Source: Rhodanobacter sp. T12-5
GTDB lineage: Bacteria > Pseudomonadota > Gammaproteobacteria > Xanthomonadales > Rhodanobacteraceae
NCBI RefSeq assembly: GCF_008329435.1
Contig: NZ_NPKN01000002.1
Location: forward strand, 372,001-436,000
Direction: 5' to 3'
DNA length: 64,000 nucleotides
Shown here: piece after piece, positions 43,285 through 52,108 of the stretch
How the letters are laid out: each line of letters starts with the position of its first letter
Position numbering within the stretch: the first letter of the stretch is position 1
Program-made: the position numbers and the translations under genes
The notes under the pieces: model-generated
What the model was told of the DNA's origin: nothing
What the model saw: the letters and a program-made list of their open reading frames with translations, nothing else
The model's database searches: none

Positions 43285-43917
43285 ATGTACCAGCACTCCA
43301 AACAATCCGGGTTGTTGAGGTTCGCACGTGTCGATGCGGGCTCTACCGTGATCGACGTGTTTCCAGGCGACGGATACTGGAGCGGCCTCTTTTCCGACAT
43401 CGTCGGGCCCGAGGGGCGGATCTACAGCTTCGTGCCGACCGAGGTCGCTCATCTCGGCAACGATCCGGTCGGCCGCATCCGGGCGCTGGCCGGGGAACCG
43501 GGGCGAGAGAATGTGCGGGCGATCTCGGCGGACCTCGTGGCGCTGCCGAAGAGTTCGCCGCCGGCGGATGTCGTGTGGTTGCACCTGTTCTATCACGACC
43601 TCCATGCCGCGCTTCTCCAGACCCGGGGCGCAACCCCGGCCGACTTCAATCGAGCCGTTTATGAGCGGCTCAAGCCTGGCGGGTTCTACGTCATCGTCGA
43701 CCACGTCGCCGCCGCCGGGACGGGCGCAAGCAACGCCGGGTCGCTGCATAGGATCGAACCCGCCGTCGTTCGCGAGGAGGTGGAAGCGGCGGGCTTCGTG
43801 CTGGACGCCGAAAGCAGCGCGCTGGCGAACAGGGACGATCCGCATTCCATCAAGGTGTTCGACCCGTCGATCAAGGGCGAGACCGATCGCTTCGCCTATC
43901 GGTTCGTGAAGTGCTGA
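43285..43917 (+). CDS. class I SAM-dependent methyltransferase-like protein
   Basis: A 210-residue protein with a modified SAM site: TVIDVFPGDGYWSGLFSDIV replaces the usual GxGxG. Then come the PPADVVWLHLFYHDLH strand, ERLKPGGFYVIVDHVAAAG, and RIEPAVVREEVEAAGF. Related exported predicted methyltransferases carry the same phrasing (COG4798-type). ATG 43285 has GGAGG at 5-base spacing. It fits the operon order NAD(P)-binding, SDR, methyltransferase, SDR, suggesting a small-molecule modification pathway. Confidence 0.8.
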   Translation: MYQHSKQSGLLRFARVDAGSTVIDVFPGDGYWSGLFSDIVGPEGRIYSFVPTEVAHLGNDPVGRIRALAGEPGRENVRAISADLVALPKSSPPADVVWLHLFYHDLHAALLQTRGATPADFNRAVYERLKPGGFYVIVDHVAAAGTGASNAGSLHRIEPAVVREEVEAAGFVLDAESSALANRDDPHSIKVFDPSIKGETDRFAYRFVKC

Positions 43918-44069
43918 CGGCGAGCCATCCGCCCCACTGATCTTCCACGACCTATTTCAAATTAAAGAAGAAGCCGTGAGCGATGCATGGCGATCACGAC
44001 ACGATCGCGATCGCCATGCAGGCCGGATCACAGCGCCATGAACATCGACCCTCTACCCAGGAACATCCC

Positions 44070-44825
44070 ATGTCCAACCCATCCGATTTCACTAATGAAC
44101 TTGCCGGCCGCCGTGCCCTGGTCACCGGAGGCACGCGCGGCATCGGCGCGGCTGTCGCGCAGCGCCTGCTCGATGCCGGCGCCAACGTCGTGGTCGCTGC
44201 ACGCAAGCCTGACGACGACATGCCCGCCGGGGCAACGTTCATATCCGGCGACGTCGCCACGAGCGAAGGCGTGGAGGCGATCGCGACACAGGCGATCGCG
44301 GCGCTCGGCGGCCTCGACATCCTCGTGAACAACGCGGGCGGTGCGCGCGCGTTTCTGGAAGGGTCGTCGACGATTCCCGACGAGGCATGGCACGACAGCT
44401 TCGAGCTCAACCTTTTCGCCGCGATCCGCCTCACCAACGCCGTCCTCCCCGCGCTCCGGGCCTCGAAAGTTGCAGCCGTCGTGAACATCTCGTCGGCAGC
44501 GGCGACGATGCCGTTCGGCCCCTTTGCGCACTACGGCGCTGCCAAGGCGGCGCTCGAGTACTACTCGCGCACGCTCGCACTGGAAGTCGCGCCGGCAATC
44601 CGCGTGAACGTCGTGTCGCCCGGCGTCATCGCCACGCCGGGCTCCGACGAGTTCGCCAGGACGACCCCGGGATTCTCCACCGAGGCCTGGCTTCAGCATC
44701 TGCCGCTGGGCCGCATCGGCGCCACCGAGGACATCGCCGAGGTCGTCGCGTTGCTCGTGTCCGATCGCGGCAAGTTCCTGACCGGCGCGAACTACCGCGT
44801 CGACGGCGGCATGACGGCGCGCTGA
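44070..44825 (+). CDS. SDR family oxidoreductase
   Basis: A 251-residue short-chain dehydrogenase: TGGTRGIG (about residues 19-26), NNAGGARAF, catalytic Ser in ISSAAAT, Tyr/Lys in HYGAAKAAL, and tail NYRVDGGMTAR. ATG 44070 has AGGA 8 bases upstream. Different enough from the SDR at 42486 to have another substrate. Last gene of the group divergent from LysR. Confidence 0.92.
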   Translation: MSNPSDFTNELAGRRALVTGGTRGIGAAVAQRLLDAGANVVVAARKPDDDMPAGATFISGDVATSEGVEAIATQAIAALGGLDILVNNAGGARAFLEGSSTIPDEAWHDSFELNLFAAIRLTNAVLPALRASKVAAVVNISSAAATMPFGPFAHYGAAKAALEYYSRTLALEVAPAIRVNVVSPGVIATPGSDEFARTTPGFSTEAWLQHLPLGRIGATEDIAEVVALLVSDRGKFLTGANYRVDGGMTAR

Positions 44826-44850
44826 CGCGTGCAACAGGGGGACGTGGCCG

Positions 44851-45249
44851 ATGAATGGAGGCGTGGTCGATCGCCAGGCCATTGATGTCGCCACCTTTGG
44901 CATGGCGGGCGCCACGAGGCACACTTACGCGGATTCGAGGACATTCGGGAACGCGTACATGCACGGCGAATACAAGATGCCAGGCGGCAAGCTGGTGGTG
45001 GTCGACCTCGACGTGCGCGACGGCCACCTGGCCGGCGTGCAGTTGAGCGGCGATTTCTTCCTCGAACCGGACAGCGCGCTGGGTACGATCAACCATGCGC
45101 TGGAGGGCCAACCCGAACACGCCACCGAAACCGTGCTCGCTGCCGCCGTTCACGATGCTCTCGCTGCCGACGTGATGATGTATGGTCTTTCGCCGGAAGC
45201 GATCGCGGTGGCCGTGCGCCGCGCCTTGCACGAGGAACCTGACGCATGA
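44851..45249 (+). CDS. lipoate-protein ligase C-terminal (accessory) domain protein
   Basis: A 132-residue protein whose core, HGEYKMPGGKLVVVDLDVRD followed by GDFFLEPDSALGTINHALEG, is the C-terminal domain of lipoate-protein ligases (LplB type in Thermoplasma). The catalytic domain is the next gene, overlapping by four bases (ATGA, 45246-45249). In split ligases this small protein is needed to activate lipoate to lipoyl-AMP. ATG 44851 has AGGGGG upstream; the conserved part starts near an internal ATG (44959), so the first about 36 residues may not be translated. Confidence 0.82.
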   Translation: MNGGVVDRQAIDVATFGMAGATRHTYADSRTFGNAYMHGEYKMPGGKLVVVDLDVRDGHLAGVQLSGDFFLEPDSALGTINHALEGQPEHATETVLAAAVHDALAADVMMYGLSPEAIAVAVRRALHEEPDA

Positions 45250-46022
45250 TGCGCACCGATTGGCGCGACCACGACTGGCAACTGCTCCACACCGTGCCGC
45301 AATCGCCCACCCTGCACATGGCGCTGGACGACGTGCTGACCCACGAGGTCGGCGCCGGTCGCCGCAAACCGACCCTGCGCCTCTGGGAATGGGCAGCACC
45401 GGCGGTGGTGATCGGCCGCTTCCAGTCAGTCCGCAACGAGGTCGACGCCGATGCCGCGCAACGCCACGGCATCGAAGTGGTGCGGCGGGTCTCCGGCGGC
45501 GGCGCGATGTTCATCGAGCCGGGCAACACGATCACCTATTCGATCTATGCGCCGCAGTCGCTGGTCAAGGGGCTGTCGTTCCAGGAGGCGTATGCATTTC
45601 TCGACGCTTGGGTGCTGGAAGCACTGGCCGAGCTAGGCATTGAGGCGTGGTACCAGCCGCTCAACGACATCACCTCCACAGGCGGCAAGATCGCCGGCGC
45701 CGCCCAGGTGCACCGCGGCGGCGCGGTGCTGCATCACGTGACGATGGCGTATGACATCGACGCGGCGAAGATGCTGGACGTGCTGCGCATCGGCCGCGAA
45801 AAACTTTCCGACAAGGGTACCGCCAGCGCCGCCAAGCGCGTCGACCCGCTACGCAGCCAGACCGGTCTGCCGCGCGAAGCCGTGATCGAGCGGATGATCG
45901 CCACCTTCCGGCGGCTGCACGGGCTCAGCGACGATGTCGTGCGACCAGATGAACAGGCGCGAGCGCAGGAACTGGCGCTGGGCAAGTTTTCCAGCGCGGC
46001 GTGGCTCGCCGACGTACCCTGA
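45246..46022 (+). CDS. lplA: lipoate-protein ligase A, catalytic domain
   Basis: A 258-residue BPL/LplA-fold enzyme. It attaches lipoate to E2/GcvH domains. Marks: HMALDDVLTHEVGAG, LRLWEWAAPAVVIGRFQ, the glycine loop RRVSGGGAMFIEPGNTITYS, and NDITSTGGKIAGAAQVHRGG with the catalytic Lys. It lacks the C-terminal domain found in E. coli LplA, which is supplied by the overlapping upstream gene. A REP-like element follows the stop at once. Confidence 0.9.
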   Translation: MMRTDWRDHDWQLLHTVPQSPTLHMALDDVLTHEVGAGRRKPTLRLWEWAAPAVVIGRFQSVRNEVDADAAQRHGIEVVRRVSGGGAMFIEPGNTITYSIYAPQSLVKGLSFQEAYAFLDAWVLEALAELGIEAWYQPLNDITSTGGKIAGAAQVHRGGAVLHHVTMAYDIDAAKMLDVLRIGREKLSDKGTASAAKRVDPLRSQTGLPREAVIERMIATFRRLHGLSDDVVRPDEQARAQELALGKFSSAAWLADVP

Positions 46023-46033
46023 GCGACGGGAAA

Positions 46034-46107
46034 TGCAGGAGCGCACCTTGTGCGCGATGCGCTTGTCACGTCACGAAAAAACATCGCGCACAGGGTGCGC
46101 TCCTGCA
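46034..46107. repeat. palindromic REP-like element, copy C (divergent)
   Basis: Inverted repeat with 26-base arms (one mismatch) and a 22-base spacer, between the lplA stop and the convergent Nudix stop. The arm keeps GGAGCG and CGCGATGC but the inner hairpin is GCGCAC-CTT-GTGCGC, longer and of different sequence than in copies A and B while still paired. It may serve as a two-way terminator or 3' stabiliser. Confidence 0.75.
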
Positions 46108-46112
46108 CCGCA

Positions 46113-46601
46113 TCACAACCGGCTGTACGACCACGACTGCACGCGCCCGTCCTTGTACGGCATTACACCGTGAAACGGTCGCGGATCGGCGTCGAACACC
46201 AGCGGCAGGAAGTGCCGGTCGCCTTCCCACATCGGCAAGGTCAACAACCGCTCCAGCGCCACCCATTCCAGCGTGCCCTCGGCATTGCTCATGAACGGCA
46301 TGCCGGCATAACGCTCGATCACGAAGATGAAACCGAGCCAGTCTTCACCGTGCTTGCCGAAGCCAGGCCAGTTCAGCGTGCCACGCAACTGCATCGACTC
46401 GCAGGTGATCCCGGCCTCTTCCAGAATCTCGCGCTGCATGCAGGTGGCAATGTCCTCGCCCGGCTCCATCTTGCCGCCGAGTCCGTTGTACTTGCCCAGG
46501 TGCTGATCGTCCGGTCGCGCATTGCGATGGATCATCAGCACCTCGCTGCGGTCCGGCGACAACACATAGCCGAGCGTGGCCACGATCGGGGTGTAAGGCA
46601 T
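46113..46601 (-). CDS. Nudix hydrolase, MutT-like (8-oxo-dGTP diphosphatase type)
   Basis: A 162-residue Nudix enzyme. The full Nudix box is present at about residues 38-60 (GxxxxxE then REILEEAGI), in the order G-x5-E-x7-R-E-U-x-E-E-x-G-U. The start MPYTPIVATLGYVLSPDRSE matches MTH1/MutT-like homologues that clean oxidised nucleotides. ATG 46601 has AGG upstream; ATG 46640 would add 13 residues. The C-terminal half (EWVALERLLTLPMWEGDRHF) is also typical. Convergent with lplA. Confidence 0.9.
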   Translation of the reverse strand: MPYTPIVATLGYVLSPDRSEVLMIHRNARPDDQHLGKYNGLGGKMEPGEDIATCMQREILEEAGITCESMQLRGTLNWPGFGKHGEDWLGFIFVIERYAGMPFMSNAEGTLEWVALERLLTLPMWEGDRHFLPLVFDADPRPFHGVMPYKDGRVQSWSYSRL

Positions 46602-46797
46602 CGGTGGAACCTGTGGCGAAAATCCCAAGTTTAGCGACATCCGTCCGCGCCCGTTATCGCGCCAATGAGCGCTACCGCGAAAGCATCGCGCTCGGCCCTC
46701 GCCGATATCGCGATGGAATGCCGCAATGCGTTCGGTCCCTCTCTGCAATGATGCCGCCGGACTTGCGCCATGAGCGCCGTGCGGCGACCATCGACCC

Positions 46798-47616
46798 ATG
46801 CATTCCCACGTATCGAACCGACCATTCCTCCGGCCCGGTGGCCATTTGTCGTGCTGGCTGCTGCCGTTGCTGGTGCTGCTTTCCATGCCTGGCTGCACGC
46901 CTACGGCGCGGGCGCTGGACAGTGGCGAGCTCGCCTTCGAGGGACAGAATTACCGTGTGGTGCACATCAACCTCATGCGCGAGCAGCTGACCCTTCACTG
47001 GCGCGATCCGCACAGCGGCCAGCCGTTTGGCAGTATCGAAAACCTGCGCCAGTGGGGCGAGACGCGCGGCCGACGGCTGCTGTTTGCGGCCAATGCCGGC
47101 ATCTACGATCACAAGTTCGCGCCGCTCGGCCTGTACGTGGAAAACGGCAAGACCGTGGTGCCGCTGAACTTGGCGCACGGCAACCCCGCCTCGGGAAATT
47201 TCTCGCTGCTGCCGAACGGCGTCTTCGTGGTGTATCCGGACGGCCACGCGGCGGTGCGCACCAGTGCCGCGTTCAAGGCGGACGGCAAGAGCGCGCAGTG
47301 GGCGACCCAGTCCGGCCCGATGCTGTTGATCGACGGCAAGCTCAACGAGCAGTTCGTCGATGATTCGTCCAGCCTGAAATGGCGCAGCGGCGTCTGCGCG
47401 AAAACGCCGACCGAGGTGGTTTTCGCGGTAAGCGAGGGACCGGTGAATTTCCATACGTTTGGACGGCTATTCCGCGACAAGCTCGGCTGCCGCGACGCGC
47501 TGTACCTGGATGGCAGCATCTCGCAGCTCTACGTCGACGGCGAGGGCTACGCCGGTGCGCCAGCCTTCATGGTCAAACCCTACGCCGGCATCTTCGCCGT
47601 CTTCAGCAAGCCATGA
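46798..47616 (+). CDS. phosphodiester glycosidase family (NAGPA-like) lipoprotein
   Basis: A 272-residue protein with a signal and likely lipobox (LLPLLVLLSMPGC, Cys-33). The NAGPA/DUF2233 domain contains LLFAANAGIYDHKFAPLGLY, GNFSLLPNGVFVV, ATQSGPMLLIDGKLNEQF, and ALYLDGSISQLYVDG. The family removes GlcNAc from phosphodiester-linked sugars in eukaryotes; bacterial members act on envelope or exopolysaccharide material. Its stop overlaps the penicillin-acylase start by four bases. Confidence 0.9.
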   Translation: MHSHVSNRPFLRPGGHLSCWLLPLLVLLSMPGCTPTARALDSGELAFEGQNYRVVHINLMREQLTLHWRDPHSGQPFGSIENLRQWGETRGRRLLFAANAGIYDHKFAPLGLYVENGKTVVPLNLAHGNPASGNFSLLPNGVFVVYPDGHAAVRTSAAFKADGKSAQWATQSGPMLLIDGKLNEQFVDDSSSLKWRSGVCAKTPTEVVFAVSEGPVNFHTFGRLFRDKLGCRDALYLDGSISQLYVDGEGYAGAPAFMVKPYAGIFAVFSKP

Positions 47617-50024
47617 TGGCGCGTCGCTGGCGCATCCTGCGCGCCCTGCTGATCGCCGCGCTGGCATTGCTGCTGATCGCGTTTTGCACCGGCTGGTATC
47701 TGCTCGCCGGCAGCCGTGCCCGCCTCGACGGCACACGCGCAGCGGCGGGATTGTCGGCTCCGGTCAGCATCGGCCGCGACGCGCTCGGCACCGTCACCTT
47801 CGACGGCAGGAGCCGTGCCGACATCAGCTATGCGCTCGGCTACGTGCATGCGCAGGAGCGCTTCTTCGAGATGGACCTGATGCGCCGCATGCCCGCCGGC
47901 GAATTGTCCGCGCTGGTCGGGCCGGCAGCCTTGAAAGTCGATCTCAACCATCGCCGCCATCGCCTGCGCGCCGTCGCCGAAGCCGCCTATGCCCAATTGC
48001 CGCCGGCACAGAAACATGCGCTCGACCGCTATCGCGACGGCGTCAACGCCGGCCTCGCTGACCTGCGCGTGCGGCCGTGGGAATACCTGCTGCTGGGTAG
48101 CCAGCCACAGCCGTGGCGCTCGGAAGACAGCGTGCTGGTGGTCGCCTCGATGTACCTGGATCTGAACAGCGACGGGCGCAACGAACGCGAGCTGCGCATC
48201 GCCGAAATGCGCGCGGCGCTGCCCGCTTCGCTGGTGGACTTCCTGTTGTCGCCCGACCCCGACTGGGAAGCTCCGCTGAGCGGACGGCTGTCGCGCTCGC
48301 CGGTGATTCCGGCCGCCGGCGTGTTCGATCTGCGCCAGTTCCCGCCGTCGACGCAACCCGTTGCGCTGGCCGCCGCGCTGGCGCCGGCACTCGACGCGCC
48401 ACGCCCCGGCAGCAACAGCTTTGCCGTGTCCAGCGCACTCACCAACACCGGCGCGGCGATGCTGGCGAACGACATGCACCTGGGCCTGCGCGTGCCGAAC
48501 ATCTGGTTCCGCACCCGCCTGCGCTATCCCGACGCCAGCGCGCCGAATGGCCAGCGCGAGGTCAACGGCGTCAGCCTGCCCGGCACACCGGCGATGATCG
48601 TCGGCTCCAACGGCCAGATCGCCTGGGGCTTCACCAACAGCTACGGCGACTGGCAGGACTGGGTACGCGTCACGCGCGATCCGGTCGACCCGACACGCTA
48701 CAAGGTACCGGACGGCTGGGCGAACATCGAAACCCACGACGAACACATCCAGGTCAAGGGCCAGCCCGACACCGTGCTCAAGGTCGAGGACACGCGCTGG
48801 GGCCCGATCATGGGCAAGGACACCGACGGCACGCCGCTGGCGCTGGCGTGGATCGGCGGACGGCCGCACGGCTACAACATCGAACTGTTGCAACTGGAGC
48901 GCACGTCCGACGTGGACGGCGCGCTGGCTCTCGCACCGACCCTCGGCATGCCGCCGCAAAACCTGCTGGTCGCCGACAGCGCCGGACACATCGGCTGGAC
49001 CATCGCAGGCAACAGCATCCCGCTGCGCGAGGGCATCGACCCGCTGCTGCCGTCGGACTGGTCGAAACCCGGCAGCGGCTGGCAGGGCTGGGCCACGCCC
49101 GCACACTACCCGCGCATCGAAAATCCCGCCGACGGTCGTCTGTGGACCGCCAACAACCGCACCGTCGACGGTGCGGCACTGGCCCTGCTCGGCAACGGCG
49201 GCCATGACCTCGGCGCTCGCGCCCAGCAGATCCGCGACGACCTGCACGGCCTCGCCAGCTTCACCCCCGGCAACCTGCTGGACATCCAGCTCGACAACCG
49301 CGCCGTGTTCCTCACCCGCTGGCAGCGTCTGCTGCAAAGCACGCTGGCCGACAGCACCGATCCATCGCTGCAACAGCTGCGCCAACTCACGGCCTCATGG
49401 CGTGGCCGCGCCGCCATCGACAGCGTCGACTACCGCCTTGTGCGCGCCTTCCGCACCCAGGTCAGCGAGGCCGCGCTGGCACCGTTCGCCGCCCGCGTCA
49501 AACAGCACTATCCGGATTTCAGCTGGCCTGGCGAGAACAGCGCCGAAGCCGCGGTGTGGGCGATGATCCGGCAACAACCCGCGCAACTGCTCGATCCGAA
49601 ATACTCCGACTGGCACGCCCTGCTTGTCGCCGCGGCGAAACAGGTGGCGAGCGAACTCGGCCAGCTACCCGGCGGCCTCGCCGCACGCACCTGGGGCGAA
49701 CGCAATCGCACCGACATCAAGCACCCGCTCTCACCCGCCCTGCCGCACTGGCTCGCCCGCTACGTCGACATGCCCGACCAGCCACTGCCCGGCGACAACA
49801 ACATGCCACGCGTCGCCGCCCCCGGCTTCGGCGCCTCCGAACGCCTCGACGTATCCCCCGGTCACGAAGCCGACGGCGTACTCGACATGCCCGGCGGCCA
49901 GAGCGACAACCCGCTGTCGCCGTACTTCGGCGCCGGTCACGCGGATTGGGTCGAGGGTCGCCCGACGTCCTTGCTGCCGGATACCACCGAGCACACCCTG
50001 ACGTTGATGCCCGCGGGCTCCTGA
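47613..50024 (+). CDS. penicillin acylase family protein (Ntn-hydrolase)
   Basis: An 803-residue membrane-anchored or exported Ntn-hydrolase (helix at about residues 8-30). The alpha part has SYALGYVHAQERFFEMDLMR; autocleavage should expose the Ser of RPGSNSFAVSSA near residue 267 as the new N-terminal nucleophile. Other landmarks: MLANDMHLGLRVPNIWFRTR and GSNGQIAWGFTNSYGDWQDW. Homologues cleave acyl-homoserine lactones or beta-lactams; the substrate here is open. Overlaps the glycosidase gene by four bases, so the two are coupled. Confidence 0.92.
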   Translation: MMARRWRILRALLIAALALLLIAFCTGWYLLAGSRARLDGTRAAAGLSAPVSIGRDALGTVTFDGRSRADISYALGYVHAQERFFEMDLMRRMPAGELSALVGPAALKVDLNHRRHRLRAVAEAAYAQLPPAQKHALDRYRDGVNAGLADLRVRPWEYLLLGSQPQPWRSEDSVLVVASMYLDLNSDGRNERELRIAEMRAALPASLVDFLLSPDPDWEAPLSGRLSRSPVIPAAGVFDLRQFPPSTQPVALAAALAPALDAPRPGSNSFAVSSALTNTGAAMLANDMHLGLRVPNIWFRTRLRYPDASAPNGQREVNGVSLPGTPAMIVGSNGQIAWGFTNSYGDWQDWVRVTRDPVDPTRYKVPDGWANIETHDEHIQVKGQPDTVLKVEDTRWGPIMGKDTDGTPLALAWIGGRPHGYNIELLQLERTSDVDGALALAPTLGMPPQNLLVADSAGHIGWTIAGNSIPLREGIDPLLPSDWSKPGSGWQGWATPAHYPRIENPADGRLWTANNRTVDGAALALLGNGGHDLGARAQQIRDDLHGLASFTPGNLLDIQLDNRAVFLTRWQRLLQSTLADSTDPSLQQLRQLTASWRGRAAIDSVDYRLVRAFRTQVSEAALAPFAARVKQHYPDFSWPGENSAEAAVWAMIRQQPAQLLDPKYSDWHALLVAAAKQVASELGQLPGGLAARTWGERNRTDIKHPLSPALPHWLARYVDMPDQPLPGDNNMPRVAAPGFGASERLDVSPGHEADGVLDMPGGQSDNPLSPYFGAGHADWVEGRPTSLLPDTTEHTLTLMPAGS

Positions 50025-50050
50025 GTACCCGCCGGCGCGGCGCCCGCGGC

Positions 50051-51121
50051 TTACAACGTGCGATGCAACAACGAATTGATGCCTTCGCGCAGATGGCGCA
50101 CGATCGCGCTGCCTTCCACACGGATGGTCAGATGCCGGTCGCCATGCCGGGCAAGCTCAACGACGCCAAGCATGCGTTGCAACGGCAGCCAGGTGCGCCA
50201 CCACAGCAGCAGCACCAGCAGCAGGGCACACAGGCCGAACCCGGCCACGCCGGCCAGCAAAGACCACGCAGCAGAATTATCCGGGCCACTGTCACCGTCG
50301 CTCGGACCGATAGCCGCCAGCACGGCCTGACCACCCGACACGTCCATCGGCGCAACCCATGCGGTGACACTGCGCTGGCCATCGCTCAGCCGCAACGCCT
50401 TGCCGGTTCTTTCCGTCACGCCCAGCACCTCCGGCAACCGCGCCAAAAGTGCCTGCTCGGTCCAGTGATCCAGACCGGTCGATGGAGGCAGCGCAGCCCC
50501 CGGTGCGGGCGGCGCCAGCAACACGACATCGACGCGCGCGATGCGACCGATGGTGATCGCGAAGGCATTGTCAACGTGCGAGGCGACCAGCAACACACCT
50601 TGCAAGGCGCCACCGCGCAGCAGCGGACTGACTGCGACCCAGAGCAACTGGCCATGGTCGATCCAGATGCCCTGGCGAGGTTTGAGCCGACTGATCGCCG
50701 AGGCCACCAGCGGATCGGCCTGAATGCTGCCGTGATCCCTGAGCAGGATACCGGAGCTGGCGACCGGCACGCCCCGCGGATCCAGCACCATCGCAATGTC
50801 GTAGCCGTGCCGGCGCTCCTCCAGCAGATCGCTGATGGACGCCTTGTCGACCGCGCCGCCCAACTGCGGGTTGGGAATCAATGACTGGGCCACGTAGTCG
50901 ACGAAGGCCGGATCCTGCGCCAGTGTATCGGCGCGCAACTGCAGTTCGGCCAGGCGGTTCGCTTCGAGCTCGCGCTCCACCGTGACCGCCACCTGCAACT
51001 GCACCAACGAACCGGCCCGCGCACGCTGATCAGCCTGATGCAGCGTGGCGATGGCGGCCGCCAGCGTCAGCAGCACCACCGCACCCACACCCAGCAACAG
51101 AAACCGCGTCGCGGGCTTCAT
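50051..51121 (-). CDS. membrane sensor with periplasmic Cache-like domain and no output domain
   Basis: A 356-residue protein: transmembrane helix 1 (LLLGVGAVVLLTLAAAIATL), about 250 periplasmic residues with Cache-like wording (ERRHGYDIAMVLDPRGVPVA, then IWIDHGQLLWVAVSPLLRGG), transmembrane helix 2 (about residues 288-310), then a HAMP-like stretch (LPLQRMLGVVELARHGDRHL). It stops there: no kinase, GGDEF, EAL or MCP domain follows. It may signal through a partner or be a truncated sensor. Its start overlaps the stop of the cupredoxin gene (ATGA, 51118-51121), so it is the last gene of that operon. Confidence 0.75.
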   Translation of the reverse strand: MKPATRFLLLGVGAVVLLTLAAAIATLHQADQRARAGSLVQLQVAVTVERELEANRLAELQLRADTLAQDPAFVDYVAQSLIPNPQLGGAVDKASISDLLEERRHGYDIAMVLDPRGVPVASSGILLRDHGSIQADPLVASAISRLKPRQGIWIDHGQLLWVAVSPLLRGGALQGVLLVASHVDNAFAITIGRIARVDVVLLAPPAPGAALPPSTGLDHWTEQALLARLPEVLGVTERTGKALRLSDGQRSVTAWVAPMDVSGGQAVLAAIGPSDGDSGPDNSAAWSLLAGVAGFGLCALLLVLLLWWRTWLPLQRMLGVVELARHGDRHLTIRVEGSAIVRHLREGINSLLHRTL

Positions 51122-52008
51122 GGCCTGGCGCTCGCGTTCAATTCGGTGGTCAGGCGCGGCCGGATCGCCAACAGTGGTTGCGTCACCGCGTTCTTCATCG
51201 GCAGCGTGACCGGCAGGCTGACTGGTTGCGCACGCGGATTCCAGAAATGCAGCGTGCCCGCACCCGCCGGCAACCCGCGCAGGTTGAAGCTGCCATCGGC
51301 TGACGCGCGGGCGGTGAACGAGGTCGGTACCACCAGCAGGTCGAGCTCCATCGAGTGGTGCACGTTGCAGCTGACCAGCACGAGGCCCGCGCGAGTGAAC
51401 GCATGCGCGGCCTTTTCGCCGGAACCCTGATAACCGAGGTCGAAGGCCGACCCGGGCGTCACCGAAAACACGTTGTGCCGCACGTCGTCCAGGTTGACGA
51501 AGGTCACCGTACTGCCCTGCGGCACCGCCATCGCCTCAGGACTGAAATCGCGGTTGTGCGTATACACGGTGTAGTGGCCCGGTTTGGCGCGACCGCCGCC
51601 ACTGGCCGGCACAAAATACACCAGGGTCGCGGCCGCTTCATCCGGCGCGACCTGCTGGCCGTGCACGCCGCGGAGAACGACATGACCCCTGATCTCCAGC
51701 CCGGCTGGCGCGACGACGGGCTTCGCGTCCGCAACGGACTTTTTGATCGCCGACGGTTGGGGGCCCATGCGAACCATTCGTGCGGCCGGCGCGGGAACCG
51801 GGGCAACGGCAACCGGCACCGGCACAGGAGCCGGCGCGACAGTCGCCGCCGGCAGCGACTGTGGCGGCGAAGCCACCGCCACCGGTGCGGGCATCGAGGA
51901 AGCCGCAGCGGCAGCAGGCTCCAGCTTCAACGATGGTCGATCAGGCGTCATGGCGCACGCACCAAGCAGCATCAGCGCGCCCAACATGCATAGGCGATAT
52001 GTGGACAT
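51118..52008 (-). CDS. cupredoxin-domain lipoprotein (methylamine-utilization-protein-like)
   Basis: A 296-residue lipoprotein (LGALMLLGAC, Cys-18). A Pro/Ala/Val-rich linker (about residues 35-85) leads to a cupredoxin domain. The copper ligands are readable: His in LDDVRHNVFSV, then Cys, His and Met in VLVSCNVHHSMELDLLV, a complete type-1 site. The C-terminal carboxypeptidase-regulatory-like part reads ADGSFNLRGLPAGAGTLHFW. ATG 52008 has AGGGGG upstream. Fits an electron carrier or copper-redox sensor beside the globin gene. Confidence 0.85.
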   Translation of the reverse strand: MSTYRLCMLGALMLLGACAMTPDRPSLKLEPAAAAASSMPAPVAVASPPQSLPAATVAPAPVPVPVAVAPVPAPAARMVRMGPQPSAIKKSVADAKPVVAPAGLEIRGHVVLRGVHGQQVAPDEAAATLVYFVPASGGGRAKPGHYTVYTHNRDFSPEAMAVPQGSTVTFVNLDDVRHNVFSVTPGSAFDLGYQGSGEKAAHAFTRAGLVLVSCNVHHSMELDLLVVPTSFTARASADGSFNLRGLPAGAGTLHFWNPRAQPVSLPVTLPMKNAVTQPLLAIRPRLTTELNASARP

Positions 52009-52108
52009 GCGACCCCCTGAGGTCTTCTGGACAAGGCACGCCACGCTTTGTCGAAACGGTGGCGTCAAACGAGGGCGGGCCGCGATATCCGGGCCGCCCT
52101 TTGGGCGT

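Noticed and set aside
47580..49385. 601-codon minus-strand frame
   Set aside because: Antisense to the penicillin acylase, which has its nucleophile and landmarks in place.
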